From Streptomyces sp. NBC_00461 (GTDB lineage: Bacteria > Actinomycetota > Actinomycetes > Streptomycetales > Streptomycetaceae): a stretch of 64,000 bases of DNA. Both the position numbers and the translations under genes were made by a program. The notes beneath the pieces are model-generated. The model ran no database searches and was not told where the DNA came from. It worked only from the letters and a program-made list of their open reading frames with translations. Of the stretch, positions 18,091 to 27,700 are shown piece after piece (the stretch's first letter is position 1; each line of letters opens with the position of its first letter). Where the stretch lies: the NCBI RefSeq assembly GCF_036013935.1, contig NZ_CP107902.1, positions 7,411,001-7,475,000 of the forward strand. The letters are read 5' to 3'.

Positions 18091-19182
18091 TCAGCCGACC
18101 CGGCAGGGCAGGCTCGTCGCCGTGTCACCGCCGTCGCCCGAGACGACGTACCCGAAGGTCGTGCTCTGGCCCGGACTGAGCGAACCGTTCCAGTCGGCGT
18201 TGTGGACCATCACGTCCTGACCGTCGTACGTCGCGCTGCCGTTCCACAGGCTCGCGGCCTTCTGGCCGCCCGGCAGTGTCCAGTCGACCATCCAGCCGAG
18301 CATCGGGACGTCGCCGGTGTTGGTGACGGTCACCTCGGACTGGTAGCCCCCGCTCCAGCTGTTGGTGGTCCTGCGGGTGGCCTCGCACTTGCCGGGTACG
18401 GGGTCCGTCGGGTTGCCCGGGTCGTGAATGCCCGTCACCTCGCCGTTGCCGCCGTCGAAGACGACGTCGGAGCAGGAGTAGAAGGTCTCCGCGCTGTCGG
18501 AGCGCTGCCAGACCATGTAGATGATGTGTCGCCCGGACTTGTTGGCCGGGAGCCTGCCCGTCCAGGAGTAGTTGGCCTCGACCGTGCCCGGGCTGCCGTG
18601 CAGCGGCGGGTGGTCGGCCTCCAGGAACGGGGTGTCCTCCATGTCGTCCCAGGTCAGCGGCTTTGCCGGGTCGAAGCCGTCCTTGGTGATGTAGACGTGG
18701 AACCAACCCGGGTGCGCGGCCCACGCGTTGTACGAGAAGTCGACTGTCGCGCCCGAGGTGAGATGGGTGAGCGGCCAGTCGTTGCGCGGGATGTCGAAGC
18801 CCGTGAAGTTGGGGTTGGCGCCGCTGCACAGCTTGCCGTCCGGCACGAAGCCGCGGGTGCGGCCGGCGCCGTCGGAGCGCAGCACGGAGAACCAGTTGTA
18901 GAACGGCGTGGTACCGCCGGCCTGTTGGGCCGCCTTGCACGCCGGGTTGACCGGCTTGATCTCACCGGTGTCCGTGAGGGCGTCCTCCCAGCACAGGAAG
19001 GTGCGGCTGCCGGGCTTCATGGGCGTGCCGTGCGCCTCGGCCCTGCCGCCGGCCGTGACGACGAGTGCGACGGCGGGCAGCGTGGTGAGGAGGGAGACGA
19101 GGACGAGGAAGAGGGCCCAGGTGGTCAATCGACGGCTCGGTCGCCGTTCGGGTCGGCTCTGACGCAAAGTTGTCAGGATCAT
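18091..19182 (-). CDS. Secreted AA10 lytic polysaccharide monooxygenase with CBM2
   Basis: A 363-residue exported copper enzyme that cleaves crystalline polysaccharide oxidatively. The leader (about 1-50, basic RRLTTW then a hydrophobic stretch) ends in RAEA before HGTPMKPG, so mature His1 forms half of the copper brace. The second His is in NAWAAHPGWFHVYITKDG. The C-terminal about 100 residues, after a Pro/Asp linker, form a CBM2 (CEATRRTTNSWSGGYQ, VTVTNTGDVPMLGWMV, WNGS). This is the layout of the cellulose-active LPMO CelS2 type. The ATG at 19182 has GAAGGAAG upstream. A CebR box lies 137-150 bases upstream, so cello-oligosaccharide induction is expected. Confidence 0.92.
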   Translation of the reverse strand: MILTTLRQSRPERRPSRRLTTWALFLVLVSLLTTLPAVALVVTAGGRAEAHGTPMKPGSRTFLCWEDALTDTGEIKPVNPACKAAQQAGGTTPFYNWFSVLRSDGAGRTRGFVPDGKLCSGANPNFTGFDIPRNDWPLTHLTSGATVDFSYNAWAAHPGWFHVYITKDGFDPAKPLTWDDMEDTPFLEADHPPLHGSPGTVEANYSWTGRLPANKSGRHIIYMVWQRSDSAETFYSCSDVVFDGGNGEVTGIHDPGNPTDPVPGKCEATRRTTNSWSGGYQSEVTVTNTGDVPMLGWMVDWTLPGGQKAASLWNGSATYDGQDVMVHNADWNGSLSPGQSTTFGYVVSGDGGDTATSLPCRVG

Positions 19183-19318
19183 GACAGCTCGCTTCCTTCG
19201 GGTACGGGCCGTGCGGATGCGGGTGTGCCCTGTGCGAGATGTGCCGTGTGCGAGGTGCGGATGCGGGCGGGGTGGGGGCTTTGCCTCTGAGGCGGCGGGT
19301 TCCGGTCCGTCGCTCATA

Positions 19319-19332
19319 TGGGAGCGCTCCCA
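19319..19332. promoter_or_regulatory. CebR box upstream of the LPMO gene
   Basis: TGGGAGCGCTCCCA, a perfect 14-bp palindrome identical to the consensus of CebR, the cellobiose/cellotriose-responsive LacI-family repressor of streptomycetes. Confidence 0.85.
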
Positions 19333-19371
19333 CCCCGCCCTGTGCGGAAGTTAGCGCGAACCGGGGCATCT

Positions 19372-19450
19372 GTAAACGGCTGACACGGAAACCTGCCGCC
19401 GTGAACGGCCGGCGCGGAAGCCTGTCGCCAGTGAACGGCCGACACGGAGG
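19372..19450 (+). repeat. Three degenerate direct repeats of about 29 bp
   Basis: Units start GTAAACGGCTGACACGGAA (19372), GTGAACGGCCGGCGCGGAA (19401) and GTGAACGGCCGACACGGAG (19431). Each of the first two is followed by a CCTGCCGCC/CCTGTCGCCA tail. Non-coding; origin unknown. Confidence 0.6.
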
Positions 19451-19567
19451 GGATGGGCGCTCGGGGCGGACCCGGTGGCGGTGTAGGCGGTCCACCGGGT
19501 CCGCGAGCCGGGCAGGCCGGGGGAGTACCTGCCCGGGTGGTGCTGGCTTGTGGCGACGCTGCGATGC

Positions 19568-19579
19568 GACAACGTTGTC
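19568..19579. promoter_or_regulatory. LacI-type operator upstream of the first GH92 gene
   Basis: GACAACGTTGTC, a perfect 12-bp palindrome with the central CG typical of LacI-family sites. An imperfect copy, GACAACGATGTC, follows at 19613-19624. The identical palindrome precedes the second GH92 gene (28588-28599). Confidence 0.65.
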
Positions 19580-19779
19580 TGATGGTCTGCACATGACTCT
19601 ACCGCCTCAACGGACAACGATGTCAAGCCAGTTGACCTGGGTCACCCGTCCGGGTGGCCGTGTCGCGCGCGCCTCGCGCCCGTACGCACCCTTCCGTGGT
19701 ACGGCTGGCGCACGCTACTGTCCCTGCGGCTTGTGCGACCTGTGATGCGCGACCCGTCCGAAGGAGGAGGGGCCGCGTC

Positions 19780-22700
19780 ATGCGTTTCCGTCCTACGTCC
19801 CTGCTGCTCGCCGCCGTTCTCGCGGCCGGCGGCGCCACCCCCGCCCTGGCGACCACCCCTGCGTCGGCCGCCACCGCCGCCCCACCGGACCTCGTCCGGG
19901 ACCCGACCTCGTACGTCGACCCGCTCATCGGCACCAGGAACGGCGGCAACGTCTTCCCGGGCGCCGTCACCCCGTTCGGCATGCTCTCCTGGAGCCCCGA
20001 GAACACCAGAGGCGACGCCACGCGCACGGCCGCGCCCGGCGGTTACCAGTACGACGCCACCCGCATCCGCGGCTTCAGCCTCACCCACATGTCGGGCACC
20101 GGCTGCGCGGGCGGCAGCGGCGACATCCCGTTCTTCCCGTACGCCGGGGAGGTCACCTCCTCGCCCGCGAGTGACACCAAGGACGCCGTCTACGCGTCCG
20201 ACTTCCGTCACGCCGACGAGACGGCCGAGCCCGGCCACTACGAGGTGGGTCTGGCCTCCGGGGTCACAGCCGACCTCACCGCGACGGCCCGCACGGGCTC
20301 CGCCCGCTTCACCTACCCGGCCGACAAGCCCGCCTCGCTTCTCGTTCGCACCGCCAACTCCGAGGTGGGCTCCACCGATTCGTCGGTCCGCATCGACCCG
20401 GCGACCCGCACGGTCTCCGGCTCCGTCACCTCCGGCGACTTCTGCGGCTACCTCGACCCCGAGGGCCAACGCCCCTACTACACCCTCTACTTCACCGCCC
20501 GCTTCGACCGCGCCTTCAAGTCGGCCGGCACCTGGCAGGACGACAGACTGAACCCGGGGTCGACCTCGGCGAACGGCGGCACGGGGGGCTTCTCCAAGGG
20601 CGGGCAGCCCGTCGCAGGCAAGGGCGCAGGCGGCTACGTCGAGTTCGAGCCCGGCGCCGGGCCGGTCAACGTCAAGGTCGGCATCTCGTACGTCAGCCGG
20701 GCGGGGGCCGCCGCCAATCTCGCGGCCGAGAACCCGTCGTACCGCTCCTTCGACGCGGTGCGGGAGGCCGCCCGCCGGGCCTGGCGCGAGCGTCTGGGCG
20801 CCATCCGGGTCGGCGGCGGCACCGATGCCGAGCGCACCACCTTCTACACCGCGTTGTACCACGCGCTGCTCCACCCGAACGTCATCAGCGACGCCGACCG
20901 CAGATACACCGGCGGCGACGGTCAGGTGCACACGGTCGCCCGTGGACACCGGGCCCAGTACGGCACCTTCTCCGGCTGGGACGTCTACCGGGACCAGGTA
21001 CAGCTGCTGACCCTCCTCAACCCGCGCACGGGCTCGGACATCGCGCAGTCGCTGTACGAGCTGGCCGGACAGAACGGCGGCGTCTGGGACCGCTGGCTGC
21101 ACGGCGCGAGCGGCACGCACGTCATGAACGGCGACCCCTCACCTACCGCCCTCGCCGGTATCCGCGCCTTCGGCGGCACGGACTTCGACCTGCGCGGCGC
21201 TTTGAAGTCGCTCGTCACGGCGGCCACGGTCCCCACCGCCCAGGACCTGTCCTCCGCGGGCAAACCGGTGCTGTCCGTCGGCCAACGGCCGTCCCTGGAC
21301 AAGTACTTGAAGCTGCACTACATGCCGTCCGTCTCCAACGCCTGGGGTGGGGCCGCCGAGACCCTGGAGATGTCCGGCGCCGACTTCTCCCTCGCCCAAC
21401 TCGCCGCGGCGGCAGGGGAGAAGGACACGGCGGCCGCCTTCGCCACGCGCTCCCAGTGGTGGCAGAACAACTTCGACATCGCGGCCGATCCGACCGGTGG
21501 CTACATCGCGAACCGCAAGGCGGACGGCAGTTGGGTCACCGGCTTCACCCCGGCCACCGGCAACGGCTTCGTCGAGGGCACGGCCGCCCAGTACACCTGG
21601 ATGGTCCAGCACAACCCGGCCGGCCTGTTCGCGGCGATGGGCGGCAAGGACACGGCGCTCGCCCGCCTCGACACCTTCTTCCACGAGGCCGACGGCGGCT
21701 GGGCCTTCACCGGCAGCGGCGGCGACAAGTCCGAGCTGGACAACGAGCCGTCCATCAACGTGCCCTACCTCTACGACTACGCGGGCGCGCCCTACAAGGC
21801 GCAGGAGACGGTGCGCGCGGCGATGCGGACGCTGTGGTCCACCGAGCCCGCCGGCATCCCCGGCAACGACGACCTCGGCGCGATGTCCTCCTGGTACGTC
21901 TTCTCCGCCCTGGGCATGTACCCCCAGGTGCCGTCCCGTGCCGAACTCGCCCTCGCCTCACCGCTGTTTCCGCGCATCGAGATCGACCGGCCCCACGGCA
22001 ACGACATCTCCATCCGCGCGAACGGCGCCGCCGCCGACGCCCCGTACATCCACTCCCTGAAGGTCAACGGCCGTACCAGCGAACGGCCTTGGCTGGCGGA
22101 CTCCCTCGTGCGCGACGGCGGCACGCTCGACTACACGCTCTCCGGTACGCCGGACAGGGAGTGGGGAAGCGACCCGTCCGACGCCCCGCCCTCCTTCCGC
22201 GCGGGCGAGCAGCCGTACCAGATCGGCGTCGGCCCGACCACGGCGACCGTCGCGCCGGACGGCAGCACGAAGGTCGGCATCCGAGCCCTGTCGCTGAGCG
22301 GAGGCACGGGACCCGAGGTGCGGTTCGAGGTCGAGACGCCCGACGGGGTCAGCGCGACTCCCGCCGAGGGGACGGTCGTCGACGGATCACAGGAGATCAC
22401 TCTCGGCGCGGCCAAGGACCTGAAGCAGGGGTTCTACGACGTCAGGGTCACGGTGACCTCGGGCGGCACCTCGTACGAGCAGCCCGTGGCCCTGACGGTG
22501 GCCGCTCCCGGCACACTCCTCGCCACCTACGACAACACCGGCATCTCCGACGACGAAAGCGACCACGGCGAGGCCGACTTCGACGGCGGCGGCTGGAGCT
22601 ACTCCCGCCAGGCCCTCGCGGCGGCCGGCCTCGCACCGGGCGGACACGGCACGGTCGACGGGCTGGCCTTCAGCTGGCCGAACTCGCCGAGCGCCCGTCC

Positions 22701-23070
22701 CGACAACGTGGCGGCAGACGGCCAGACCGTCCAACTCGCCGACCCCGCGGCCAGGTTGTCCTTCATCGGCAGCGCGGTCAACGGCGACCAGCGGACCAAG
22801 GCCTCCGTCACCTACTCCGACGGCACCACCGACACGATCGACCTCGCCTTCACCGACTGGACCGTCGGCGGCGGCGCCGGGACCGTCCAGTACGGCAACG
22901 AGGTCGTCGCGAGGACCGCGTACCGGAATGTCTCGGGCGCCGACAGGGATCCGGTGGCCACCTACGTCTTCGCCACCAAGCCGTTCGCGGCGCCGGAGGG
23001 GAAGACGATCGCGAGCGTGACACTGCCACGGAACACGGACCTGCACGTGTTCACCCTCGCGACCGGCTGA
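19780..23070 (+). CDS. Secreted GH92-family alpha-mannosidase
   Basis: A 1096-residue exported GH92 enzyme; this calcium-dependent inverting family removes alpha-mannose from N-glycans and mannans. Signal peptide about 1-32, then the N-terminal beta-sandwich (YVDPLIGTRNGGNVFPG, HMSGTGCAGGSGD) and the (alpha/alpha)6 barrel with FSGWDVYRDQ, EGTAAQYTWMVQHNP, DNEPSINVPYLYDYAG and GNDDLGAMSSWYVFSALGMYP. About 300 C-terminal residues form extra beta domains (a NEW3-like segment and one beginning ATYDNTGISDD). ATG at 19780 follows AAGGAGGAGG. It is controlled by the same palindrome as the other GH92 gene. Linkage specificity (alpha-1,2, -1,3 or -1,4) cannot be read with certainty. Confidence 0.93.
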   Translation: MRFRPTSLLLAAVLAAGGATPALATTPASAATAAPPDLVRDPTSYVDPLIGTRNGGNVFPGAVTPFGMLSWSPENTRGDATRTAAPGGYQYDATRIRGFSLTHMSGTGCAGGSGDIPFFPYAGEVTSSPASDTKDAVYASDFRHADETAEPGHYEVGLASGVTADLTATARTGSARFTYPADKPASLLVRTANSEVGSTDSSVRIDPATRTVSGSVTSGDFCGYLDPEGQRPYYTLYFTARFDRAFKSAGTWQDDRLNPGSTSANGGTGGFSKGGQPVAGKGAGGYVEFEPGAGPVNVKVGISYVSRAGAAANLAAENPSYRSFDAVREAARRAWRERLGAIRVGGGTDAERTTFYTALYHALLHPNVISDADRRYTGGDGQVHTVARGHRAQYGTFSGWDVYRDQVQLLTLLNPRTGSDIAQSLYELAGQNGGVWDRWLHGASGTHVMNGDPSPTALAGIRAFGGTDFDLRGALKSLVTAATVPTAQDLSSAGKPVLSVGQRPSLDKYLKLHYMPSVSNAWGGAAETLEMSGADFSLAQLAAAAGEKDTAAAFATRSQWWQNNFDIAADPTGGYIANRKADGSWVTGFTPATGNGFVEGTAAQYTWMVQHNPAGLFAAMGGKDTALARLDTFFHEADGGWAFTGSGGDKSELDNEPSINVPYLYDYAGAPYKAQETVRAAMRTLWSTEPAGIPGNDDLGAMSSWYVFSALGMYPQVPSRAELALASPLFPRIEIDRPHGNDISIRANGAAADAPYIHSLKVNGRTSERPWLADSLVRDGGTLDYTLSGTPDREWGSDPSDAPPSFRAGEQPYQIGVGPTTATVAPDGSTKVGIRALSLSGGTGPEVRFEVETPDGVSATPAEGTVVDGSQEITLGAAKDLKQGFYDVRVTVTSGGTSYEQPVALTVAAPGTLLATYDNTGISDDESDHGEADFDGGGWSYSRQALAAAGLAPGGHGTVDGLAFSWPNSPSARPDNVAADGQTVQLADPAARLSFIGSAVNGDQRTKASVTYSDGTTDTIDLAFTDWTVGGGAGTVQYGNEVVARTAYRNVSGADRDPVATYVFATKPFAAPEGKTIASVTLPRNTDLHVFTLATG

Positions 23071-23078
23071 CTCCTCCT

Positions 23079-23113
23079 CCGCCACGCCCGGCACCGGAGG
23101 CCGGGCGTGGCGG
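23079..23113. terminator. Bidirectional terminator after GH92 gene
   Basis: Perfect 14-bp arms CCGCCACGCCCGGC / GCCGGGCGTGGCGG with a 7-nt loop, between the convergent GH92 and carboxymuconolactone decarboxylase-type genes. Confidence 0.85.
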
Positions 23114-23123
23114 CCTTGCGCCT

Positions 23124-23612
23124 TCAGCCGGCCGACGCGGCGGCGAACATGCCGACCTCGTAGGAACCGCCCTTCTGGTGCACGATCACGGCGAGCCGGT
23201 TGGCCGCGTTGATCTGTGCGACCAGGCAGACCAGTGCGGCGAGCTGGTCGTCGTCGAAGTGCTTCCGCACCTGCTCCCACGTCCCGTCGGACACACCCTG
23301 GCCGGCGTCGGCGAGCCGGGTCCCCTCCTCGGCGAATGCCAGCGCGGCCCGCTCGGCCTCGGTGAACACGGTGGACTCGCGCCAGGCGGCGACCAGGTTC
23401 AGCCGCACCGAGGTCTCACCGGCGGCCGCCATCTCCTTGGTGTGGAAGTCGATGCACCAGCCGCAGCCGTTGATCTGGCTGACCCGCAGCGACACCAGCT
23501 CCTGGGTGGAGACGGGCAGCGGCGACTGCTGGATCACCAGGCTGCTGTTGGCGAACCGCTTGGAGAACCTGCTGGAGATCTCGTTGTCGAACAGGTTGAA
23601 TCGAGCGTCCAT
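23124..23612 (-). CDS. Carboxymuconolactone decarboxylase-family (AhpD-like) protein
   Basis: A 162-residue helical protein of the CMD/AhpD type. CGWCIDFHTKE gives the CxxC plus His motif of redox-active members, so a peroxidase or thiol-reductase role is more likely than decarboxylation. ATG at 23612 with GAGGACA upstream. It is divergent from an ECF41 sigma factor gene; CMD-type genes are one of the standard partners of ECF41 sigma factors, and a matching promoter element lies 41-67 bases upstream. The substrate is unknown. Confidence 0.88.
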   Translation of the reverse strand: MDARFNLFDNEISSRFSKRFANSSLVIQQSPLPVSTQELVSLRVSQINGCGWCIDFHTKEMAAAGETSVRLNLVAAWRESTVFTEAERAALAFAEEGTRLADAGQGVSDGTWEQVRKHFDDDQLAALVCLVAQINAANRLAVIVHQKGGSYEVGMFAAASAG

Positions 23613-23652
23613 GATCTTGTCCTCACGTGTGGCGTTGCATGGTCGGACAAGA

Positions 23653-23679
23653 GATGCCGGTGCCCGGCCCCCTGTGACA
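23653..23679 (-). promoter_or_regulatory. ECF41-type promoter of the CMD gene
   Basis: On the minus strand TGTCACA (23679-23673), 16 bases, CATC (23656-23653). The ECF41 consensus is TGTCACA-N16-CGTC, so only one -10 base differs. The predicted transcription start lies about 30 bases ahead of the CMD start codon. Confidence 0.65.
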
Positions 23680-23713
23680 GGACGATCGTGTGACGTACGC
23701 CACCGCTGACGGA

Positions 23714-23740
23714 TGTCACACGGGTGCGGTGGCCGGCGTC
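23714..23740 (+). promoter_or_regulatory. ECF41-type promoter of the sigma factor gene
   Basis: TGTCACA (23714-23720), exactly 16 bases, CGTC (23737-23740): a full match to the ECF41 target promoter consensus. It predicts positive autoregulation and a transcript beginning around 23747. Confidence 0.75.
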
Positions 23741-23784
23741 TTGTGCGCGTGATGTCATCAAGGGCGAGCAGGCAGGAGCAGCCG

Positions 23785-24690
23785 GTGAACAGCGAGCACA
23801 GGGAGCACACGCAGGACACGGCCACCGAGTCGTTCGTCGCCCACCGCAATCTGCTGTTCACGGTCGCCTACGAGATGCTCGGCTCGGCCGCCGACGCGGA
23901 GGACGTCCTGCAGGAGACCTGGTTGCGCTGGGCGGGCGTCGAACTCGACACCGTGCGTGATCACCGTGCCTACCTGGTCCGGATCACCACCCGCCAGGCG
24001 CTGACCCGGCTGCGCACACTCGGCCGCCGCAAGGAGTCCTACGTCGGCACCTGGCTGCCCGCGCCGCTGCTGACCGCCCCGGACGTCGCCGAGGACGTGG
24101 AGCTGGCGGACAGCGTCTCGATGGCGATGCTGCTGGTGCTGGAGACGCTCACGCCGACCGAGCGGGCGGTGTTCGTGCTGCGCGAGGTGTTCGACCTCGG
24201 GCACGACGAGATCGCCGAGGCCGTCGACAAGAGCCCGGCCGCGGTCCGTCAGATCGCGCACCGGGCACGCGCCCATGTCGCGGCGCGCCGCCCCCGCGGG
24301 GGCGTGTCCCCGGCCGAGACCCGGCACGCGCTCGACGCCTTCCAGCGGGCGGTCCGGACGGGGGACCTGCAGGGGCTGCTCGACATCCTCGCGCCGGACG
24401 TCGTCTTCCTGGGCGACGGCGGCGGCGTCAAGCAGGCCGTCCTGCAGCCCGTGGTGGGGGCCGACAAGGTGGCGCGTCTGCTGGCCACGGGGGTGGGCAG
24501 GATCCCGCCCCAGTCGCTGCGGCCGGCCCAGGTCAACGGCTATCCGGCACTGGTCGTCCGGTTCGACGACGAGATCGACACCGTGGTGGCGCTGCGCGTC
24601 GACAACGGCCTCATCACCGGGTTCTACGCCGTGCGCAACCCCGAGAAGCTGTCGCACATGGGGCAGGAGACCGCGCTGAGCCTCCGGTAG
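23785..24690 (+). CDS. ECF41-group RNA polymerase sigma factor (SigJ-like)
   Basis: A 301-residue extracytoplasmic-function sigma factor. Region 2 (FTVAYEMLGSAADAEDVLQETWLRW) and region 4 (LTPTERAVFVLREVFDLGHDEIAEAV) are followed by a SnoaL-like C-terminal domain of about 100 residues. ECF41 hallmarks are seen: WLPAP in the linker, DGGGVKQ and NPEKL in the C-terminal domain, which in this group replaces an anti-sigma factor as an intramolecular regulator. GTG at 23785 is preferred since AGGAG lies 6 bases upstream and it is downstream of the predicted transcription start; an in-frame ATG at 23752 lacks a ribosome site. Confidence 0.9.
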   Translation: MNSEHREHTQDTATESFVAHRNLLFTVAYEMLGSAADAEDVLQETWLRWAGVELDTVRDHRAYLVRITTRQALTRLRTLGRRKESYVGTWLPAPLLTAPDVAEDVELADSVSMAMLLVLETLTPTERAVFVLREVFDLGHDEIAEAVDKSPAAVRQIAHRARAHVAARRPRGGVSPAETRHALDAFQRAVRTGDLQGLLDILAPDVVFLGDGGGVKQAVLQPVVGADKVARLLATGVGRIPPQSLRPAQVNGYPALVVRFDDEIDTVVALRVDNGLITGFYAVRNPEKLSHMGQETALSLR

Positions 24691-24692
24691 AC

Positions 24693-24722
24693 GGGGGACG
24701 CGCCGCGCTCGACGCGTCCCCC
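24693..24722. terminator. Terminator after sigma factor gene
   Basis: Perfect 10-bp arms GGGGGACGCG / CGCGTCCCCC with a 10-nt loop between the convergent sigma and GH92 genes. Confidence 0.75.
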
Positions 24723-24743
24723 GGGTACCCCCAACTCGACTGC

Positions 24744-27700
24744 TCAGGCGAGCAGTTCGACCTCAGACACGACCGCCTCGCCGTCGAGGACCAGACGGTA
24801 CTTCCCGTACGTGCCCGGAGACTTCACGGTGAACGCGCGCGTCTGCCGGTCCCATCGGAAGGACTCGCCGGACCGGATGTCCAGGGTCTTCCAGGTGGCC
24901 CCGTCGTCCGAGCCTTGAAGCGTCCAGCCGGTCGGCGCCAAGGCGCGGTCGGCGGACGAGGTCACCGTGTACTGGAGGCCCTTGACCGCCCCGGAGACCG
25001 GCAGGTCCACGGAGGTCACGGTCGCGTCCGTCGCCGACGTGTTGTCGAACAGCGCCCCGTCGCCCTTCAGCACGTCCGCACGAGGCGTCGGCACCTTGTC
25101 GTCCTGCGTGATCGACATGGGCGCCGCATCCTTGCCCGTGCCCCAGGACGAGGGCTTCGACCCCATGTCGAAGTCCAGGACGCCGCCCTTCTCCAGCAGC
25201 GAGTGGGGGAGCGAAGTCCTCGTCCACGTACGGCCGTTGACCTTCAGCCCCTGCACGTACACGTTCTCCGCGCTGTTCTTCGGCGCCTTGACGACGAGGT
25301 CGTGCCCGTTCTCCAGGTGCACCGTCGCCTTCTTGAACAGCGGGGAGCCGATGGCGTACTCGCCGCTGCCCATCACCAGCGGATAGAAGCCGAGCGAGGA
25401 GAACAGGTACCAGGCCGACTGCTCGCCGTTGTCCTCGTCGCCGTGGTAGCCCTGCCCGATCTCGCTGCCGGTGTACAGGCGGGAGAGCACCTCACGGACG
25501 TTCTGCTGCGCCTTGTACGGCTCGCCCGCCGCGTCGTACATGAAGTTGACGTGGTGGGCGACCTGGTTGGAGTGCCCGTACTGGCCCATCCGGACGTCCC
25601 GCGCCTCGGTCATCTCGTGGATGACACCGCCGTAGGAGCCGACGAAGTCCGGGGACGCCGTCTCCGGGGTGGCGAAGTAGTCGTCGAGCTTGTCCGCGAG
25701 CCTCTTGCGGCCGCCGTACAGGTTGGCCAGGCCCCGGCTGTCCTGCGGGGCGGTGAAGGCGTAGCCCCAGCCGTCGGTCTCCGTGTAGTCGTAGCCCCAT
25801 ACGCGCGGGTCGTACTTGGACGAGTCCACACGCCAGTTGCCCTTGTCGTCCTTCCCCTGGAAGAAGCCCGCCTTGGAGTCGAAGAGATTCACATAGTCCT
25901 GGGCGCGGTTGAGGAAGTACTCGGACTCCTCCTCGTAGTGCTTCTCGCCCGTCTTCTTGTAGAGAGCCCGGCCCATCTCTGCGATGCCGTAGTCGTTGAC
26001 GTAGCCCTCCATCGCCCACGAAAGGCCCTCGCCCGTGTCCGTGCTCGTGTAGCCGAGGAAGGGCGAGGTCGCCATGCCCTTGCGGCCCACGCCCGACGCA
26101 GGAGGCACGACCGTCGCGTTCTTCAGGGCCGCGTCGTAGGCCGCCTTGGCGTCGAAGTGGACGCCCTTGACGTACGCGTCCGCGAAGGCCACGTCCGAGG
26201 AGGTGCCGGTCATCAGGTCCGCGTAACCCGGCGACGACCAGCGCGAGGTCCAGCCGCCGTCCTTGTACTGCTGCACGAACCCGTCGACCATCTCGCCCGC
26301 CTGAGAGGGCGTCAGGAACGAGTACGCCGGCCAGGTGGTCCGATAGGTGTCCCAGAAGCCGTTGTTGACGTACACCTTGCCGTCCACGATCTTCGCACCG
26401 GTGTGGGTCGGGGTGTCAGGACCCGGCATCGGCGAGAACGGCGAGGCGTACTGGTCCTTCGAACCGACCTTCTCGAAGCCGGAGTTGGGGTACAGGTACA
26501 GCCGGTACATGCTGGAGTAGAGGGTGGTGAGCTGGTCCGGCGTGGCGCCCTCGACCTCGACCTTTCCGAGCAGCCTGTCCCACGTGCGCTGGGCGCGGTT
26601 CTTCACCGTGTCGAAGGACATGCCGTCCGGGATCTCCTGGCGGAGGTTGTCCTTGGCCTGGTCGACGCTGATGAGTGAGGTGGCCAGGCGGAGGGTGACG
26701 GTACGGTCCTTGCCCGCGTCGAACCGCAGGAAGCCCTTGACCCCGCTCGACGACCCGTCCTTCACGGGCTTGTCGAACACGCCGTAGACGAAGAGCCGGG
26801 TCGCGCCCGTCGACAGCCCGGACTTCACGTCCGAGTAGCCGGTGACGACCCCGTTCTCCCTGTCGAGGGTGAGCCCCGCCTGCTCCGTCACGTTGTCGAA
26901 CACGACGCTCGCGTCGTCGCCCGGATAGGTGAAGCGCAGGGCTGCCGCGTGGTCGGTCGGCGTCATCTCGGCCTTGAGGCCGTTCTCGAACCGCACCCCG
27001 TAGTAGTACGGCCGCGCGGTCTCGTTCTCGTGCCGGAAGGCCAGCTCCCGCGCCTGACGGCCGGTGTCCGGGGTGCCGGACGCGGCGGACGGCATCACCT
27101 GGAAGGTCTGCCGGTCGCCCATCCACGGGCTCGGCTCGTGGCTCGCGCTGAAGGCCTGGATCGTCGGCAGGTTGTCGTCGTTGTTCGCGCGTGCGTAGTC
27201 GTACAGCCAGCTCAGCGAGGACGCGTTGGTCACCGGCGTCCAGAAGTTGAAGCCGTGCGGCACGGCGGTCGCGGGGAAGTTGTTGCCGCGCGAGAAGCCG
27301 CCGCTGGAGTTGGTGCCGCGGGTGGTGAGGGCGTAGTCGGACAGATGGGCTCTCGGCTTCTCGGGCGCCACGCTCTTGATCGAGACGTCGTCCAGCCAGC
27401 CGCGGAACTCCGCCGGGCCCTTGGGGGAGTCGTACGCCACCAGGATCCGGTCGACGGTCTTGCCGGCCGCGACGGACCCGATCCGTGAGGCGACATTGTT
27501 CCACTGGTTGACGTAGAGGATCTTGGCCGCGCCCTGCGCCTGCGGCGAGAGCCCGAAGCCGTGCTGGTCACTCACGCCCAGGCCGCTCAGGTAGGTGCCG
27601 TCCGTGAAGGCCAGGTCGACAGAGACGTTCGTGGCGTCGTAGTCCCGGTCGCCGTCCGCCATGGACGGGAAGATCCGGTACGACAGCCGGGTGTCCCGGC

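Larger units (their letters stand above)
19183..19779. other. Divergent control region between LPMO and GH92 genes
   Basis: About 600 bases with no supported gene. It holds, from left to right, the LPMO leader, a CebR box (19319), a run of about 29-base degenerate direct repeats (19372-19450) and one perfect plus one imperfect LacI-type palindrome (19568 and 19613) serving the GH92 gene. Confidence 0.7.

Noticed and set aside
23752..23784. Alternative ATG start for the ECF41 sigma factor at 23752
   Set aside because: No ribosome site and only a few bases from the predicted transcription start; the GTG at 23785 has AGGAG at correct spacing.
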